64,000 nt of DNA from Rossellomorea vietnamensis (GCF_008180415.1 NZ_VTEI01000007.1:95050-159049), one strand, 5' to 3'; positions 18,675-27,850 are shown, numbered from the stretch's first letter. Program-made: numbers and translations. Notes: generated from the sequence alone by a model not told the origin.

Positions 18675-18767
18675 TTATATTCCTCCTTTTAAAGTAATCT
18701 TTCCAAATAATTTACCCGCTAAACTTTGTCTTTATTTCAGCTTTGGATAACCGGATTGCGAAGTTAA

Positions 18768-18796
18768 TAAAAAAGCCTGCCAGAATGGGCAGACTT
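18768..18796 (-). terminator. Terminator of the 64-residue gene
   Basis: AGTCTGCC / GGCAGGCT with CATTCT loop, then TTTTTT on the minus strand, touching the stop codon. Confidence 0.85.
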
Positions 18797-18989
18797 AACT
18801 TCGCGGTTTTTCCATATATGTATAAATGATGTCTCCACCCTGCTGTGCTATCCCGCGAAAGAACTTAAAATCATCTTGTGTAATTAATACATTCCTGAAT
18901 TGAAGGAAATCCGACTTACTGACCCTATATTCATCAATCCCTTTGTTTCTTAATTCATCCAGAATCGCTGCAATTTCTTGTTCTTCCAT
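18795..18989 (-). CDS. Small conserved hypothetical protein
   Basis: 64 residues with AAAGGGGA upstream and its own terminator, so clearly a gene. It is acidic at the N-terminus (MEEQEIAAILDEL) and ends in DIIYTYMEKPRS. The beta-strand/helix mix suggests a small soluble fold. I recognise the sequence type as widespread in Bacillus but cannot name a function. Confidence 0.8.
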   Translation of the reverse strand: MEEQEIAAILDELRNKGIDEYRVSKSDFLQFRNVLITQDDFKFFRGIAQQGGDIIYTYMEKPRS

Positions 18990-19289
18990 ACTAATCCCCT
19001 TTCATCCGGCAAACCGCTTTTTCCAGATTGCCAACTATTAGTCTGATATAGTTTTACACACATAATATAGTAGCACGGAAAATTCACTTGGTGAAGTTCC
19101 TATTTATTTCCTATTGATGATGAATTCAAGCTCTGCGGTTTTGTAAGAGGAAGCTGGAAAGTTATTATGGCGCTATACCCGTTAACATACCATTATTATA
19201 ATATTTAGATAAAGTTCTTTACCTTTTCGTTATTTTAAGGCAAACTGTAATTAATTGTTTCTGAAACTTTTGACAAAGGAGAGAGATTT
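18990..19289. other. Intergenic region upstream of ykvS
   Basis: 300 bp between the 64-residue gene and ykvS. Apart from GGAGAGA before ykvS I see no supported site. Confidence 0.5.
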
Positions 19290-19469
19290 GTGAAAAAAGC
19301 AGAAGTAGGTAACCTAATAGAATTTAAAAATGGACTAAAAGGGGTCGTTGAGAAAGTGAATGAAAACTCCGTCATCGTCGATTTGACACTCATGGAAAAC
19401 TTCCGTGATTTGGAACTCGAAGAAAAAACAGTTGTTAACCATAAAAATTATAAAATCCTTGAAGCATAG
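19290..19469 (+). CDS. ykvS: YkvS (DUF2187) small protein
   Basis: 59 residues starting at GTG (GGAGAGA 5 bases upstream): MKKAEVGNLIEFKNGLKG, then NENSVIVDLTLMENF and VVNHKNYKIL. This is the KOW-like beta fold of the YkvS/DUF2187 family, of unknown function. It is in the same neighbourhood as ykvI, clpE and mhqR. A terminator follows immediately. Confidence 0.85.
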   Translation: MKKAEVGNLIEFKNGLKGVVEKVNENSVIVDLTLMENFRDLELEEKTVVNHKNYKILEA

Positions 19470-19479
19470 AGTAATGAAA

Positions 19480-19515
19480 AGGCCTGGTATCCCCGCGATA
19501 AATACCAGGCTGTTT
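19480..19515 (+). terminator. ykvS terminator
   Basis: AGCCTGGTAT-type stem: GGCCTGGTAT / ATACCAGGCT with an 11-base loop, followed by GTTTCC (weak T-run). Confidence 0.65.
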
Positions 19516-19603
19516 CCCAGCTATAGTTCTCTTCCAGTGAAGGATATTATTATAGGGTATTGTTTGGGTATTGTTCAGGACCATTGATAAAATATTCACA
19601 CAT

Positions 19604-19729
19604 CTATTTTTTATTCTTCGAAATGCTCTCACCTTCTAATTCCTTGAAAGACTCAACTTTTCCATGAGGATGCTGATCCTGTTTCCTTACATTCCATTGC
19701 CTTTCCTTTTCATGCTTAGATTTTGTCAT
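19604..19729 (-). CDS. Small hydrophilic protein, 41 residues
   Basis: ATG at 19729 with AAGGAAG upstream. The product starts MTKSKHEKERQWNVRKQD and ends ISKNKK; it is strongly basic and polar with no hydrophobic segment. The composition resembles minor small acid-soluble spore proteins, but I cannot match it to a named one. It is a plausible sporulation gene in this genome, not demonstrated. Confidence 0.6.
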   Translation of the reverse strand: MTKSKHEKERQWNVRKQDQHPHGKVESFKELEGESISKNKK

Positions 19730-19792
19730 GTGTTCTTCCTTCTTTTTATTCTCCTATAGAGTGGCTTTTTCTCTGAGATTTCATACAAAACA

Positions 19793-20833
19793 TTAAGATT
19801 TGTTCCCTGACGGCTTCATCCACAGCAGGATGATGAACAGCAGACTTAAATAGCCAAACAGCGGGTATAAGTAAGACAGCAGCTGGCTGTACTCAAAGAA
19901 ACTAAGGAGATAAATGATAATGAAAATAACAAAAGTGATGAAAATTCTTCTTCCATTCCAATAATTGGCCATCTGTTTCTCTAAACCAAATACCCCTCCT
20001 ATAATGGATGTAAATATCTCCCCAAAAATAATGAAGATGTAAATCCCATATAAACTGCCAGCCATGCTTTTCATAACGATGGCCATTGGAATTTCATACG
20101 AGGTAACATCCGGTATCATGATAAGAGTAAAATGGCTTGATATTAAGATAATGGTAAGAAGGACCCCGCCGAGGATGCCGCCATACTTAACGGTTTTGAT
20201 ATCCTTAATTTCTGCTGCGACAGGTACCAGAACCGCCTGAGCCATAGCCAGATTGAACGCTGCATAGGAAAAAGGGCTTATGACTGCTTTCCAGCCATCA
20301 TCGGCATGAGGGATTTTTAGTAAAGCTTCGAGGAAACCAGGCTGAAAAATGTTTGCAAGCATGATCGAAATATTAAATATGATCATAATCGGTACTACAA
20401 GGGTATTGACCGCGAATAAACCTTTCATACCAATCATCATTACGATGAACCCTAGGAAAATAGACAGCAGTACACCTGTTTGTTTACTCATGCCAAGCTG
20501 TTCTTCAAAAACCGCTCCTGCCCCGGATAACATGACTGCCGTGACTCCAAGAAGCATTAGCATCATCAGGATGTTCATGAACTTGGAAAACCATTTTCCG
20601 AACAGATATTCATTGAATTCTTCATAAGATTTAGCTTTAATTTGATGTGCCTTCACCATAATCTTTGCTCCCAGGAAGATAAACAAATAACCGCTAATTA
20701 AGATTCCGACCAAACCAATGAATCCGAATCGTGTAAAGAACTCGACGATTTCCCTGCCTGTAGCAAAACCCGCTCCAATAATTGTTCCTACATATACGGC
20801 AGCCAATTGAAAAATGCCGCTCCCTCTCTTCAT
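19793..20833 (-). CDS. ykvI: YkvI-type membrane transporter-like protein
   Basis: 346 residues, about ten membrane segments. It opens with AAVYVGTIIGAGFATGREIVEFF, the glycine-rich unwound first helix seen in LeuT-fold amino-acid and related transporters (shown here only in part: GTIIGAGFATG). The substrate is unknown. The gene lies between ykvS and clpE as in B. subtilis. The start ATG at 20833 is the first in frame. Confidence 0.8.
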   Translation of the reverse strand: MKRGSGIFQLAAVYVGTIIGAGFATGREIVEFFTRFGFIGLVGILISGYLFIFLGAKIMVKAHQIKAKSYEEFNEYLFGKWFSKFMNILMMLMLLGVTAVMLSGAGAVFEEQLGMSKQTGVLLSIFLGFIVMMIGMKGLFAVNTLVVPIMIIFNISIMLANIFQPGFLEALLKIPHADDGWKAVISPFSYAAFNLAMAQAVLVPVAAEIKDIKTVKYGGILGGVLLTIILISSHFTLIMIPDVTSYEIPMAIVMKSMAGSLYGIYIFIIFGEIFTSIIGGVFGLEKQMANYWNGRRIFITFVIFIIIYLLSFFEYSQLLSYLYPLFGYLSLLFIILLWMKPSGNKS

Positions 20834-20987
20834 TTATCCCACCCCACAATTACTTGCTGTACTTTTGAAAGATTTCACGGACGCTCCTTATCCAACCCTA
20901 AGGCCGCTATTTAACCATATGTACAAGCAGGTTGATTAAGAAGTACAAAATCCACACTTAAAGGAGATAATTACCAAAGCATAACTC

Positions 20988-21016
20988 TTGAAAGTCAAAA
21001 TTAGTCAAAGTATAAT
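20988..21016 (+). promoter_or_regulatory. clpE SigA promoter
   Basis: -35 TTGAAA (20988-20993), exact 17-bp spacer, -10 TATAAT (21011-21016). Transcription would start near 21023, about 100 bases before clpE. Confidence 0.85.
20993..21009 (+). promoter_or_regulatory. CtsR operator, site 1
   Basis: AGTCAAA-ATT-AGTCAAA, a perfect direct heptad repeat matching the CtsR consensus, filling the spacer of the clpE promoter so that binding would block RNA polymerase. Confidence 0.92.
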
Positions 21017-21024
21017 TTGATCAA

Positions 21025-21041
21025 GGTCAGAAATGATCAAA
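21025..21041 (+). promoter_or_regulatory. CtsR operator, site 2 (imperfect)
   Basis: GGTCAGA-AAT-GATCAAA lies just after the predicted transcription start and differs from the consensus at two positions. Multiple CtsR boxes are usual at clpE. Confidence 0.7.
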
Positions 21042-21124
21042 CATTTACAACTCATTACTATTTATATAGATAGAGTAAAAGTCAGTAATATTTAATACTC
21101 ATTTTCTTACAGGAGGAATAATTT

Positions 21125-23209
21125 ATGATTTGTCAAAATTGTAACGAAAACACTGCAAAAGTGAATCTGCACTTTAATGTAAATGGACATAAAAAGTCTT
21201 TATTTCTCTGTCACGAATGCTACTCTCAAGAGAAAGAATTGATTAACTCGGGCCACAGCCCTTTCCATAACTTTTTTGGTGAAAATCAAAAGGGATCTCT
21301 CAAACCTGCCGTTCCTAAAAAGGGCCAAGAGGAATCTTTCCTTGACAAATACGGAAGAAATTTAACTCACCTAGCCAAAGCCGATTTAATCGACCCGGTA
21401 ATCGGGAGAGATGAAGAATTGGATAGATTGATAGAGGTCTTGAACCGCCGAAATAAAAACAATCCTGTTTTAATAGGTGAACCCGGTGTCGGAAAAACAG
21501 CAATAGCTGAAGGACTGGCCATCATGATTGCCAAAGGCCAGGTTCCGTCAAAATTGATGAATAAAGAAGTCTTTCTTCTTGATGTTGCATCTCTAGTATC
21601 TAACACAGGCATCCGAGGACAATTTGAAGAGCGGATTAAAGGGCTGATTGAAGAACTTCAGAACCGAAAAAACATTCTTCTATTCATAGATGAAATTCAT
21701 CTGATCGTTGGCGCAGGGTCCGCTGAAGGAAGCATGGATGCAGGAAATATCCTCAAGCCTGCTCTGGCGCGTGGAGAACTGCAATTAATTGGTGCTACAA
21801 CACTTAATGAATATAGACAAATCGAAAAGGATGCAGCTTTAGAACGGCGGTTCCAGCCCATTCAAGTAAAAGAACCTTCTGAAGAAGCCGCTATCCAGAT
21901 TCTTAAAGGGCTTCAAAAAAAATATGAAGACTTCCATGAAGTAAAATACAGCGATGAAGCCATTGAGAGCTGCGTCATCCTCTCAAAACGTTACATCCAG
22001 GACCGCTTCCTGCCTGATAAAGCCATAGACCTGCTGGATGAAGCCGGCTCTCACGAAAACCTCCGTCAAGGCAAAAAGGATAAAGATGAGGTTCGCAGCA
22101 GGCTTTCTCAAATAGCAGCCGATAAAGAAAATGCTCTTTCAAAAGAGAACTATGAGCTTGCAGCCAAGCTAAGAGATGAAGAAATGGAGTTGGAGAAAGC
22201 TTTAGAGGCACAGGACAACCAAGATTATTCTGTAGTCAACGCTGAGTTGATTCAGAAATTGATCGAAAAGAAAACAGGGATTCCCGTAGGCAAGCTTCAA
22301 GAAGATGAACAGCAGAAGATGAAAGAATTACAAATGCTCCTCAACAACCAGGTCATAGGCCAAGAGGAAGCTGTAAAAACAGTTGCGAAAGCCATCAGGA
22401 GAAGCAGAGCCGGCCTTAAAAACAAAAACCGACCAATTGGTTCTTTCTTGTTCATCGGCCCTACAGGGGTTGGTAAAACGGAATTATCCAAAACGCTCGC
22501 CAAGGAATTGTTTGGAACTTCCGACAGTATGATCAGACTTGATATGAGTGAATATATGGAGAAACATAGTATATCTAAACTGATTGGTTCACCCCCCGGC
22601 TATGTAGGGCATGAAGAAGCCGGACAGCTTTCAGAAAAGGTGCGCAGAAATCCATACAGCATTATTCTCCTCGATGAAATTGAAAAAGCACACCCTGATG
22701 TCCAGCACATGTTCCTGCAGATCCTTGAAGATGGACGCTTAACAGACAGCCAAGGCAGAACTGTCAGTTTCAAAGATACTGTCATCATCATGACAAGCAA
22801 TGCCGGTGTCGGATTCAAAGAGAAGCATGTAGGATTCACGAGCCACACCATGAAGGAAACTTCGATTCTAGATAATCTTAAAGATTATTTCAAACCAGAG
22901 TTCCTGAATCGCTTTGACAATATCGTGGAGTTCAATTCCTTGGATACCTCGGCTTTAAAGAAAATTGTCGATATCCTTCTGAATGAGCTTTACTCGGTTC
23001 TTGCTGAACAAAGCATTACTCTGACGGTAACTGACGAAGTCAAAGAAAAGCTGGTGGAAGATGGTTATCACCCGGACTTCGGGGCCCGTCCATTACGAAG
23101 GATCATCCAGGAAAAGCTCGAAGATACAATTGCAGACTTTATATTGGATCATCCAGATAAAAAACAAATGACCGCAGTCCTGGAACAAGATGAAATCATC
23201 GTAAGGTAA
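21125..23209 (+). CDS. clpE: ATP-dependent Clp protease ATP-binding subunit ClpE
   Basis: This 694-residue Hsp100 unfoldase works with ClpP in heat-stress protein turnover and helps relieve CtsR repression. It has an N-terminal four-cysteine zinc finger (CQNCNE... CHEC, residues 3-35), the ClpE hallmark. AAA-1 carries Walker [10 protein letters not shown] near residue 118, a UVR/coiled-coil region lies around 330-365, and AAA-2 carries GPTGVGKTE near 445. The start is supported by AGGAGG. The promoter carries CtsR boxes, so expression should rise on heat or protein damage. Confidence 0.98.
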   Translation: MICQNCNENTAKVNLHFNVNGHKKSLFLCHECYSQEKELINSGHSPFHNFFGENQKGSLKPAVPKKGQEESFLDKYGRNLTHLAKADLIDPVIGRDEELDRLIEVLNRRNKNNPVLIGEPGVGKTAIAEGLAIMIAKGQVPSKLMNKEVFLLDVASLVSNTGIRGQFEERIKGLIEELQNRKNILLFIDEIHLIVGAGSAEGSMDAGNILKPALARGELQLIGATTLNEYRQIEKDAALERRFQPIQVKEPSEEAAIQILKGLQKKYEDFHEVKYSDEAIESCVILSKRYIQDRFLPDKAIDLLDEAGSHENLRQGKKDKDEVRSRLSQIAADKENALSKENYELAAKLRDEEMELEKALEAQDNQDYSVVNAELIQKLIEKKTGIPVGKLQEDEQQKMKELQMLLNNQVIGQEEAVKTVAKAIRRSRAGLKNKNRPIGSFLFIGPTGVGKTELSKTLAKELFGTSDSMIRLDMSEYMEKHSISKLIGSPPGYVGHEEAGQLSEKVRRNPYSIILLDEIEKAHPDVQHMFLQILEDGRLTDSQGRTVSFKDTVIIMTSNAGVGFKEKHVGFTSHTMKETSILDNLKDYFKPEFLNRFDNIVEFNSLDTSALKKIVDILLNELYSVLAEQSITLTVTDEVKEKLVEDGYHPDFGARPLRRIIQEKLEDTIADFILDHPDKKQMTAVLEQDEIIVR

Positions 23210-23216
23210 TCTCAAA

Positions 23217-23305
23217 AGCGAAAGCGCCCTGGTCAGTCCCGACAGGCAAAGCCGACGAGGCTCAACGCCCGCCCCGCGGAGTCGTGCGCCTGGAGTGGAA
23301 ATCCA
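23217..23305 (+). repeat. Chimeric HP-B/HP-C repeat
   Basis: Begins like HP-B (AAAAGCGAAAGCGCC ... CCCGACAGGCAAA) and then switches to GCCCCGCGGAGTCGTGCGCC and GGAGTGGAAATC, a module also present near 25890 and 63510. Confidence 0.7.
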
Positions 23306-23317
23306 TTACTTTTAAAA

Positions 23318-23345
23318 TGGCAACAACCTATGCGAAAACAGCCTT
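23318..23345 (+). mobile_element. MITE-A right-end remnant
   Basis: Only the terminal part is left: GCAACAACCTATGCGAAAAC followed by AGCC. Confidence 0.6.
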
Positions 23346-23348
23346 AAC

Positions 23349-23388
23349 AAAAGAGGAACCTCCCAATTCAATGGGAGGTTCCTCTTTT
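23349..23388. terminator. Bidirectional terminator clpE/mhqR
   Basis: 17-bp perfect stem AAAAGAGGAACCTCCCA / TGGGAGGTTCCTCTTTT with a 6-base loop. Confidence 0.92.
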
Positions 23389-23416
23389 ATATTTACCGTT
23401 GATCATACAGACTCTT

Positions 23417-23866
23417 TTAATAAGACAAATCTTTAATAGATAGTCCTACTCGTTTCAACAGCTCGATCGCCGTATCTTTTTCCTCATTGTCGAGAACGGA
23501 CATGAGCTTATGAATCTGCTGTTCATGGCGCGGGAATAATTCAGCTATGAAATCTTTCCCCTCTTCTGTAATCTGGGCATAGGTTACCCGGCGGTCATTG
23601 GGGCAAGCCACACGCCTGATTAACCCTTTCTTCTCAAGCTTATCCACTACATACGTGATGCTCCCGCTTGCCAGGAGGATTTTCCCTCCAATTTGCTGAA
23701 GAGGCTGGTCCCCTTTATGGTAAAGCAATTCCAGCACGGCGAATTCTGTCATGTTCAATCCATTGTTTTGAATAAAAACTTGTACATCTTCGTTGATTGC
23801 CTTATAAGCGCGGGACAATACAATGAAGAGCTTCAATGATTGTTCAATATCTTTTCTGTCTTCCAT
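23417..23866 (-). CDS. mhqR: MarR-family repressor MhqR
   Basis: 149-residue winged-helix regulator: NMTEFAVLELLYHKGDQPLQQIGG and the wing SGSITYVVDKLEKKGLIRRV with DDRR-like PNDRRVTY (motifs given in part). B. subtilis MhqR (YkvE) represses genes for quinone/catechol detoxification and senses 2-methylhydroquinone. ATG at 23866 has AAAGGAA at the right distance; the upstream ATG at 23875 would overlap it. No mhq target operon is seen in this window. Confidence 0.85.
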   Translation of the reverse strand: MEDRKDIEQSLKLFIVLSRAYKAINEDVQVFIQNNGLNMTEFAVLELLYHKGDQPLQQIGGKILLASGSITYVVDKLEKKGLIRRVACPNDRRVTYAQITEEGKDFIAELFPRHEQQIHKLMSVLDNEEKDTAIELLKRVGLSIKDLSY

Positions 23867-23896
23867 AGCTATCATTTCCTTTTATTATAGTTGTAC

Positions 23897-25471
23897 CTAT
23901 TTTACTACTTTCCAGTTATGGTTTACAGCCGCTTTAACTGTTTTATGTTTTAGAAAATAGTTTGCAAGCATTTCTGCCATATCGATCTGGCTGGACTTGG
24001 TGATTGGACGGTTTTTAAACATAGGATACTCTCCTCCGCCGCCAGCGCGGTAATTATTCATAACCACTTCATATTTCTCATTCATCTCAACGGGCTTGCC
24101 ATTATACTGCAGGCCTTCTATCCGTTTTCCAATTTCATTGCTGATATTGATTGTATATTCAATACCTTCCCACATATCATAGTTATAATGCTGTGGCTTT
24201 GGCACTGAAAATGCAGGATTCACAATGACTTCTCCATTAGCGCCAACCAGAAAATATGAAGCGGAACGCTCCAAAGCATCCTTCATATCTTTCCCGCTGA
24301 TTTCAATAGCCGTCAAGGTATTGGGGTATACATAGTTTGATACAATATCCCTCATGGTGACAGTACTCGGAAGCCCTCTTGCCGAGTTATTAAACAACGC
24401 TGTATTGGAAATCTGCACACCTAGAGCATCCATTTGGACGTTATTGATGAATTCGACAAGCGGATGTTCAACCATTCTTGCCTGAAGAGGATCTTTGATC
24501 GTCATATCTCCTTCTATGAAGCCAATGGGCTGATCGAGCCATTCCTGGGTGCTGATTTCATACTTATTCACAAGCTGAAGTACTTCTTCGTCCTCTTCTT
24601 CAGAACCTGCTGGAAGAAGCTCTGATTTTTTTTCAACAATATGCCATCTGCCTTCACTCTTTTCAAATATTATATCTGCTTTACCCACATATTCACCATT
24701 AAACCCCGGCTGCAGGATTAAAACATTATTAATCGTTCCTGCTAACTGGCGGTGCTGGTGCCCGGTTAATAGGACATCAATGCCATCTATCTCTGTACAC
24801 ATCCTGTAACCTTGATTCTCACTCGTGTGTGACTCAGTCGGCTTTCCTGAATGAGGATCGTTTTCAAAACCTCCATGATAGGAAACAATGAGCACTTCAG
24901 GGTTTTCCTTCTCCCTTATATGAGTCACCCAATGCTTTGCTGTCTCAAATGCGTCAGCAAAATCGAGATTTGGAATATGCTCTGGATTTTCCCAATTGGG
25001 TATATAGTGGGTGGTTACGCCGAGTACTGCTGCTTTAAGTCCGCTGCCGAATTCCTTTAGAATATAGGGCGTCCCAAAGTACGGCCTTCCGGTTGACTTA
25101 TCGAGGATGTTTGCAGAAAGCCACGGAAAGGAAGATTGTTCTGCAGCTCCTTGCATGATTGGAAGTCCGTAATTGAATTCATGATTCCCGATTACTGCTG
25201 CATCATATTGAAGATGGTTAAGTACTTCTATCATAGGGTTCGGTTCAGAACCCCTATATTTAACATAATGATAGGTAAGCGGAGTCCCTTGGATGATATC
25301 ACCATTATCTATAGTTAAAACGTGATCATTTTTACTTCCATATTTTTTAATAATTGCTGCTGCCTTGCCCAAGCCCAGAGGCTGAATTTCATTCGTACCA
25401 TAATTAACAGGAAAAATATTCCCATGAATATCACTTGTTTCTAATATCGTTAAGGTTATTTGTGACATCAT
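23897..25471 (-). CDS. yunD: 5'-nucleotidase/2',3'-cyclic phosphodiesterase family protein (YunD-like)
   Basis: 524 residues. The metallophosphoesterase domain has ETSDIHGNIFP (residues ~11-21), DNGDIIQGTP, GNHEFNYG and LLTGHQHRQ, giving the di-metal ligands. A C-terminal 5'-nucleotidase substrate domain with NNYRAGGGGEYP follows. No signal peptide is present, unlike secreted UshA-type enzymes, so it should act in the cytoplasm on nucleotides or cofactors. GGAGG precedes two adjacent ATG codons; either may be used. Confidence 0.87.
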   Translation of the reverse strand: MMSQITLTILETSDIHGNIFPVNYGTNEIQPLGLGKAAAIIKKYGSKNDHVLTIDNGDIIQGTPLTYHYVKYRGSEPNPMIEVLNHLQYDAAVIGNHEFNYGLPIMQGAAEQSSFPWLSANILDKSTGRPYFGTPYILKEFGSGLKAAVLGVTTHYIPNWENPEHIPNLDFADAFETAKHWVTHIREKENPEVLIVSYHGGFENDPHSGKPTESHTSENQGYRMCTEIDGIDVLLTGHQHRQLAGTINNVLILQPGFNGEYVGKADIIFEKSEGRWHIVEKKSELLPAGSEEEDEEVLQLVNKYEISTQEWLDQPIGFIEGDMTIKDPLQARMVEHPLVEFINNVQMDALGVQISNTALFNNSARGLPSTVTMRDIVSNYVYPNTLTAIEISGKDMKDALERSASYFLVGANGEVIVNPAFSVPKPQHYNYDMWEGIEYTINISNEIGKRIEGLQYNGKPVEMNEKYEVVMNNYRAGGGGEYPMFKNRPITKSSQIDMAEMLANYFLKHKTVKAAVNHNWKVVK

Positions 25472-25549
25472 TTACCTCCAGCATTCTCTCATAATTCTAT
25501 TGTATCAAATTTCTCCCCCATTGTACTATATACCTAATTGTACCTAAAA

Positions 25550-25680
25550 GGCTGTTTTTACATATATTACTGTTTTTGGATAGCACGGCTTATTAAGAGT
25601 TTACTCTCTAGCGAAAAGAGACATCTAAGAACTGCAAGCTGAAAATACAGTCCTTTATTATTAGGCTCTGTTAGTTAATA
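25550..25680 (-). mobile_element. MITE-A remnant (diverged, truncated)
   Basis: GGCTGTTTTTACATATATTACTG matches the family right end in reverse (first 20 bases GGCTGTTTTTACATATATTA). An AAGAGTTTACTCTCT block and GAAAAGAG follow, but the other terminus is not clear. Confidence 0.5.
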
Positions 25681-25811
25681 TTATTGTCAAAAGATATTTT
25701 GGGTTCAATTATTGATTGATCAACTTGCTGCTCTTTTTAATTTTTGCGTCAAAATTGTTAACAAAAATTGGTAGGTCCAGTGTGCAATGGATTCTCATTT
25801 CCTCTGCATAG

Positions 25812-25912
25812 GTTTACTGAAGCGGAAGGTGTACGATCTCCTTCGGGACTAGCGGTCGTCAAGTTCTAGCACCAAGCCCGGCAGAGTCGCACACCTGGAG
25901 CGGAAGTCAACT
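25812..25912 (+). repeat. HP-C repeat (GGAGCGGAAGG-type)
   Basis: GAAGCGGAAGGTGTACGATC, TCCTTCGGGA, then GGCAGAGTCGCACACCTGGAGCGGAAGTC (in part). The two ends pair (GGTGT / ACACC). It is related to the module at 63815 and to the second half of the 23217 repeat. Confidence 0.65.
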
Positions 25913-25980
25913 TACCCTTTAAAAACAACATTTTTTTGACAGAGGCTATTAAAAATACCAGGTTCAATAACACCAATATA

Positions 25981-26017
25981 AAAAAGGCCGCCCAAGGTAT
26001 ACCCTTTTGGACAGCCT
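25981..26017 (-). terminator. Terminator of the 33-residue gene
   Basis: Minus-strand stem GGCTGTCCAA / TTGGGCGGCC (with G-U pairs), 11-base loop, then TTTTTTATA. Confidence 0.75.
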
Positions 26018-26023
26018 TTGTCA

Positions 26024-26125
26024 TTAAACGATTCGTCTCCTGATAGCTGACGAAATAAAGTCGATGATGGTAACTACAATGAAGATGACAAGTAGAATCA
26101 GACCCATTTGTTCCCAGTTGTTCAT
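26024..26125 (-). CDS. 33-residue single-span membrane protein
   Basis: MNNWEQMGLILLVIFIVV begins the product, which has one hydrophobic helix and a basic end (AIRRRIV). It is followed directly by an intrinsic terminator, which supports a transcribed gene, but the ribosome binding site is weak. The helix followed by IDFISSAIRRR resembles the last segment of some ABC permeases (phosphonate type), so it may be a conserved microprotein or a relic of such a gene. Confidence 0.5.
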   Translation of the reverse strand: MNNWEQMGLILLVIFIVVTIIDFISSAIRRRIV

Positions 26126-26261
26126 CTGGGCACACTGTAGTCAGGATCATTGGGGAAAAATGGTATAAATAGGTTGAAGCAATGCGAGAAAGTATCCATT
26201 TTTCAATGGGCTAGCGGTAGCAGCTTGAAAGGAGGAACAAGAATAAATTATTCTTGAACGC

Positions 26262-26289
26262 AAAAAGTCCCTCGCCTTTGCGGGAACTT
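26262..26289 (-). terminator. Terminator of spo0E-like gene
   Basis: AAGTTCCCGC / GCGAGGGACTT (minus strand, one G-U and one mismatch), loop AAAG, then TTTTTG. It overlaps the stop codon. Confidence 0.7.
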
Positions 26290-26489
26290 TAAACTTGATG
26301 CTGTTGGACGCTTTTACTAAAATTTAATTCCTGATACATAGTGATCAGCTTGTCCAGCTCCTGGCTGATCCTAACTGTTCTATAATCGTTCAATCCATAA
26401 CGGGCTCCTATTTTAAGCATTGTTTTTTGTTTCTTTGCGATTTTATACAAGATTACTTTTTCGCAGGCTTTCTCATGTGGGAAAATCAT
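26289..26489 (-). CDS. Spo0E-family aspartyl-phosphate phosphatase
   Basis: 66 residues from ATG at 26489 (AAAGGTGAG upstream; the longer frame to 26537 is unlikely). The signature SQELDKLI near the C-terminus is the active motif of Spo0E-type phosphatases, which dephosphorylate Spo0A~P and hold back sporulation. Which paralogue this is (Spo0E, YisI, YnzD or other) cannot be told. KinE in the same window feeds the opposing phosphorelay. Confidence 0.85.
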   Translation of the reverse strand: MIFPHEKACEKVILYKIAKKQKTMLKIGARYGLNDYRTVRISQELDKLITMYQELNFSKSVQQHQV

Positions 26490-26658
26490 TGAGTTCTCAC
26501 CTTTCTTCTCTATGTATTTCACTAATTGAATTCTCATTCATAAATAATAATACTTTTGAAGTATCCCAACTTCAGATATAAAAGTAAATAGAATCGCTAA
26601 AACAAGACAAAAATCTCCAGTCTTTTTTGTCAAAGGGGCTCCATTATGACAATAAACA

Positions 26659-26694
26659 ACAAAATCCTCAATCTTATCAAGATTGAGGATTCTA
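26659..26694 (-). terminator. Terminator of the arsR-like gene
   Basis: AATCCTCAATCTTG / AAGATTGAGGATT with a short loop, followed on the minus strand by TTGTTGTTTATT. Confidence 0.75.
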
Positions 26695-26698
26695 ACAG

Positions 26699-27286
26699 TC
26701 ATTCAATAGTCGCCCACATCTCCTTGGGATTCACTTCATAGATACCATTCTCTCTATACATATAATGATTTATAATAAATTCCCTTCTAATAGTCGCATA
26801 ATCTTCGTGGAATTTTTTGATGTACTCATTAATCTCCTTTTCTTCATACTTTACACCAGGCTTTAACCCTTCCATCAGATGCTCAAAAACAAATAATTTC
26901 TTTTTCCTCTGAGCAGGAATTCCCTTTAATGTTCCATCATTAGTAAAAAAGTTATTTAAGACCTTTTGTTTTTCTTTTTGCCGCTTCTCCATTTCTTCTT
27001 CATCCCCCTTGCTTTCTTGTGCCATATTCATAAGCACATTTCCATGATGCTTGATGACCTTTTTATTCAAGTGATAATACAGTGAATTTTTGTCCCTGAG
27101 AGAATATACGAGGTTGATTTCTCTCAATTTTGTTAAATGATGTGAAATTGTTGGCGCAGTAAGCCCCAGTTTGCCGGCAATCGCCAAACCATGAAGAGGC
27201 CCTTCTTTAAGAAGCGTGATGATTTTAAGCCTTGTTGGATCTCCCATTGTTTTATAAAAAGAAACTTGTTTATCAAGCTGCAACAT
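26699..27286 (-). CDS. ArsR-type winged-helix regulator with DUF2087 domain
   Basis: 195 residues: N-terminal ArsR helix-turn-helix (MGDPTRLKIITLLKEG; TAPTISHHLTKLREINLV; wing LRDKNSLYYHLN, residues ~10-75) fused to a C-terminal DUF2087 domain (LNNFFTNDGTLKGIPAQRKK; RREFIINHYMYRENGIYEV; both given in part). No cysteine metal-site motif (CVCDL) is present, so it is unlikely to be a classical metal sensor. It is monocistronic; the target is unknown. Confidence 0.88.
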   Translation of the reverse strand: MLQLDKQVSFYKTMGDPTRLKIITLLKEGPLHGLAIAGKLGLTAPTISHHLTKLREINLVYSLRDKNSLYYHLNKKVIKHHGNVLMNMAQESKGDEEEMEKRQKEKQKVLNNFFTNDGTLKGIPAQRKKKLFVFEHLMEGLKPGVKYEEKEINEYIKKFHEDYATIRREFIINHYMYRENGIYEVNPKEMWATIE

Positions 27287-27607
27287 AATCCCCCTATCTA
27301 ATTCGATATATATCTAATTTAATATTCATCTAATCAGTTGAAATTGTCAAGGATTTTTTCCATTTTTATATTTAAACAATTACACTCACAGAGTTTTCAT
27401 CCAGGAACACCTATATCTCTCCCGCTAATACAGTCTTGTTTTCGTATTGGCTGGTGCGGCTGGATGCACACTGTATAAAGGACTTTTTTAGGAAAGCGGG
27501 ACATGTAATAGTATGCAAGACGGAGCTTTTAGATCGTTGTGAAGAAATAAAAAAAGCCTCAAGAAGAGACTTAATCATTTACCAACTTAGTATCAAATTT
27601 TCATTAA
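27287..27607. other. Intergenic stretch with no supported gene
   Basis: A 61-codon open frame exists here but has no ribosome binding site and no recognisable product. I see no other feature before MITE-A copy 5. Confidence 0.5.
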
Positions 27608-27795
27608 AGCTCTTTTCGTAAACTTTGTTGCTATTTGATACAATTCCGAAAAAATAATGCTATTACGAAGATGAAATCTGGTAACACCCCTAAAAAAGAG
27701 CTGTTCTTCCCAACTGGAGTCAAAACTCTTAGTATACGGGGAATAATCCGGCTCCTGGGATTTTTCCGAAAGTAACAATATATACGAAAACAGCC
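27608..27795 (+). mobile_element. MITE-A copy 5
   Basis: 188-bp long-form copy, AGCTCTTTTCGTAAACTTTG ... ACGAAAACAGCC, containing AAAACTCTTAGTATACGGGG and the long-form insert ATCCGGCTCCTGGGATTTTT. Confidence 0.85.
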
Positions 27796-27850
27796 TTTTA
27801 ATAATACCTGCCCTTTAGATTTTCATTGGACTTTTTCAGTGGCATATCAT

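Noticed and set aside
25866..26150. 94-codon open frame on the minus strand
   Set aside because: It runs through the terminator hairpin and an HP-C repeat. The more likely gene here is the 33-codon frame overlapping it at 26024-26125.
27436..27621. 61-codon open frame between the arsR-type gene and ogt
   Set aside because: No ribosome binding site; its end runs into MITE-A copy 5.
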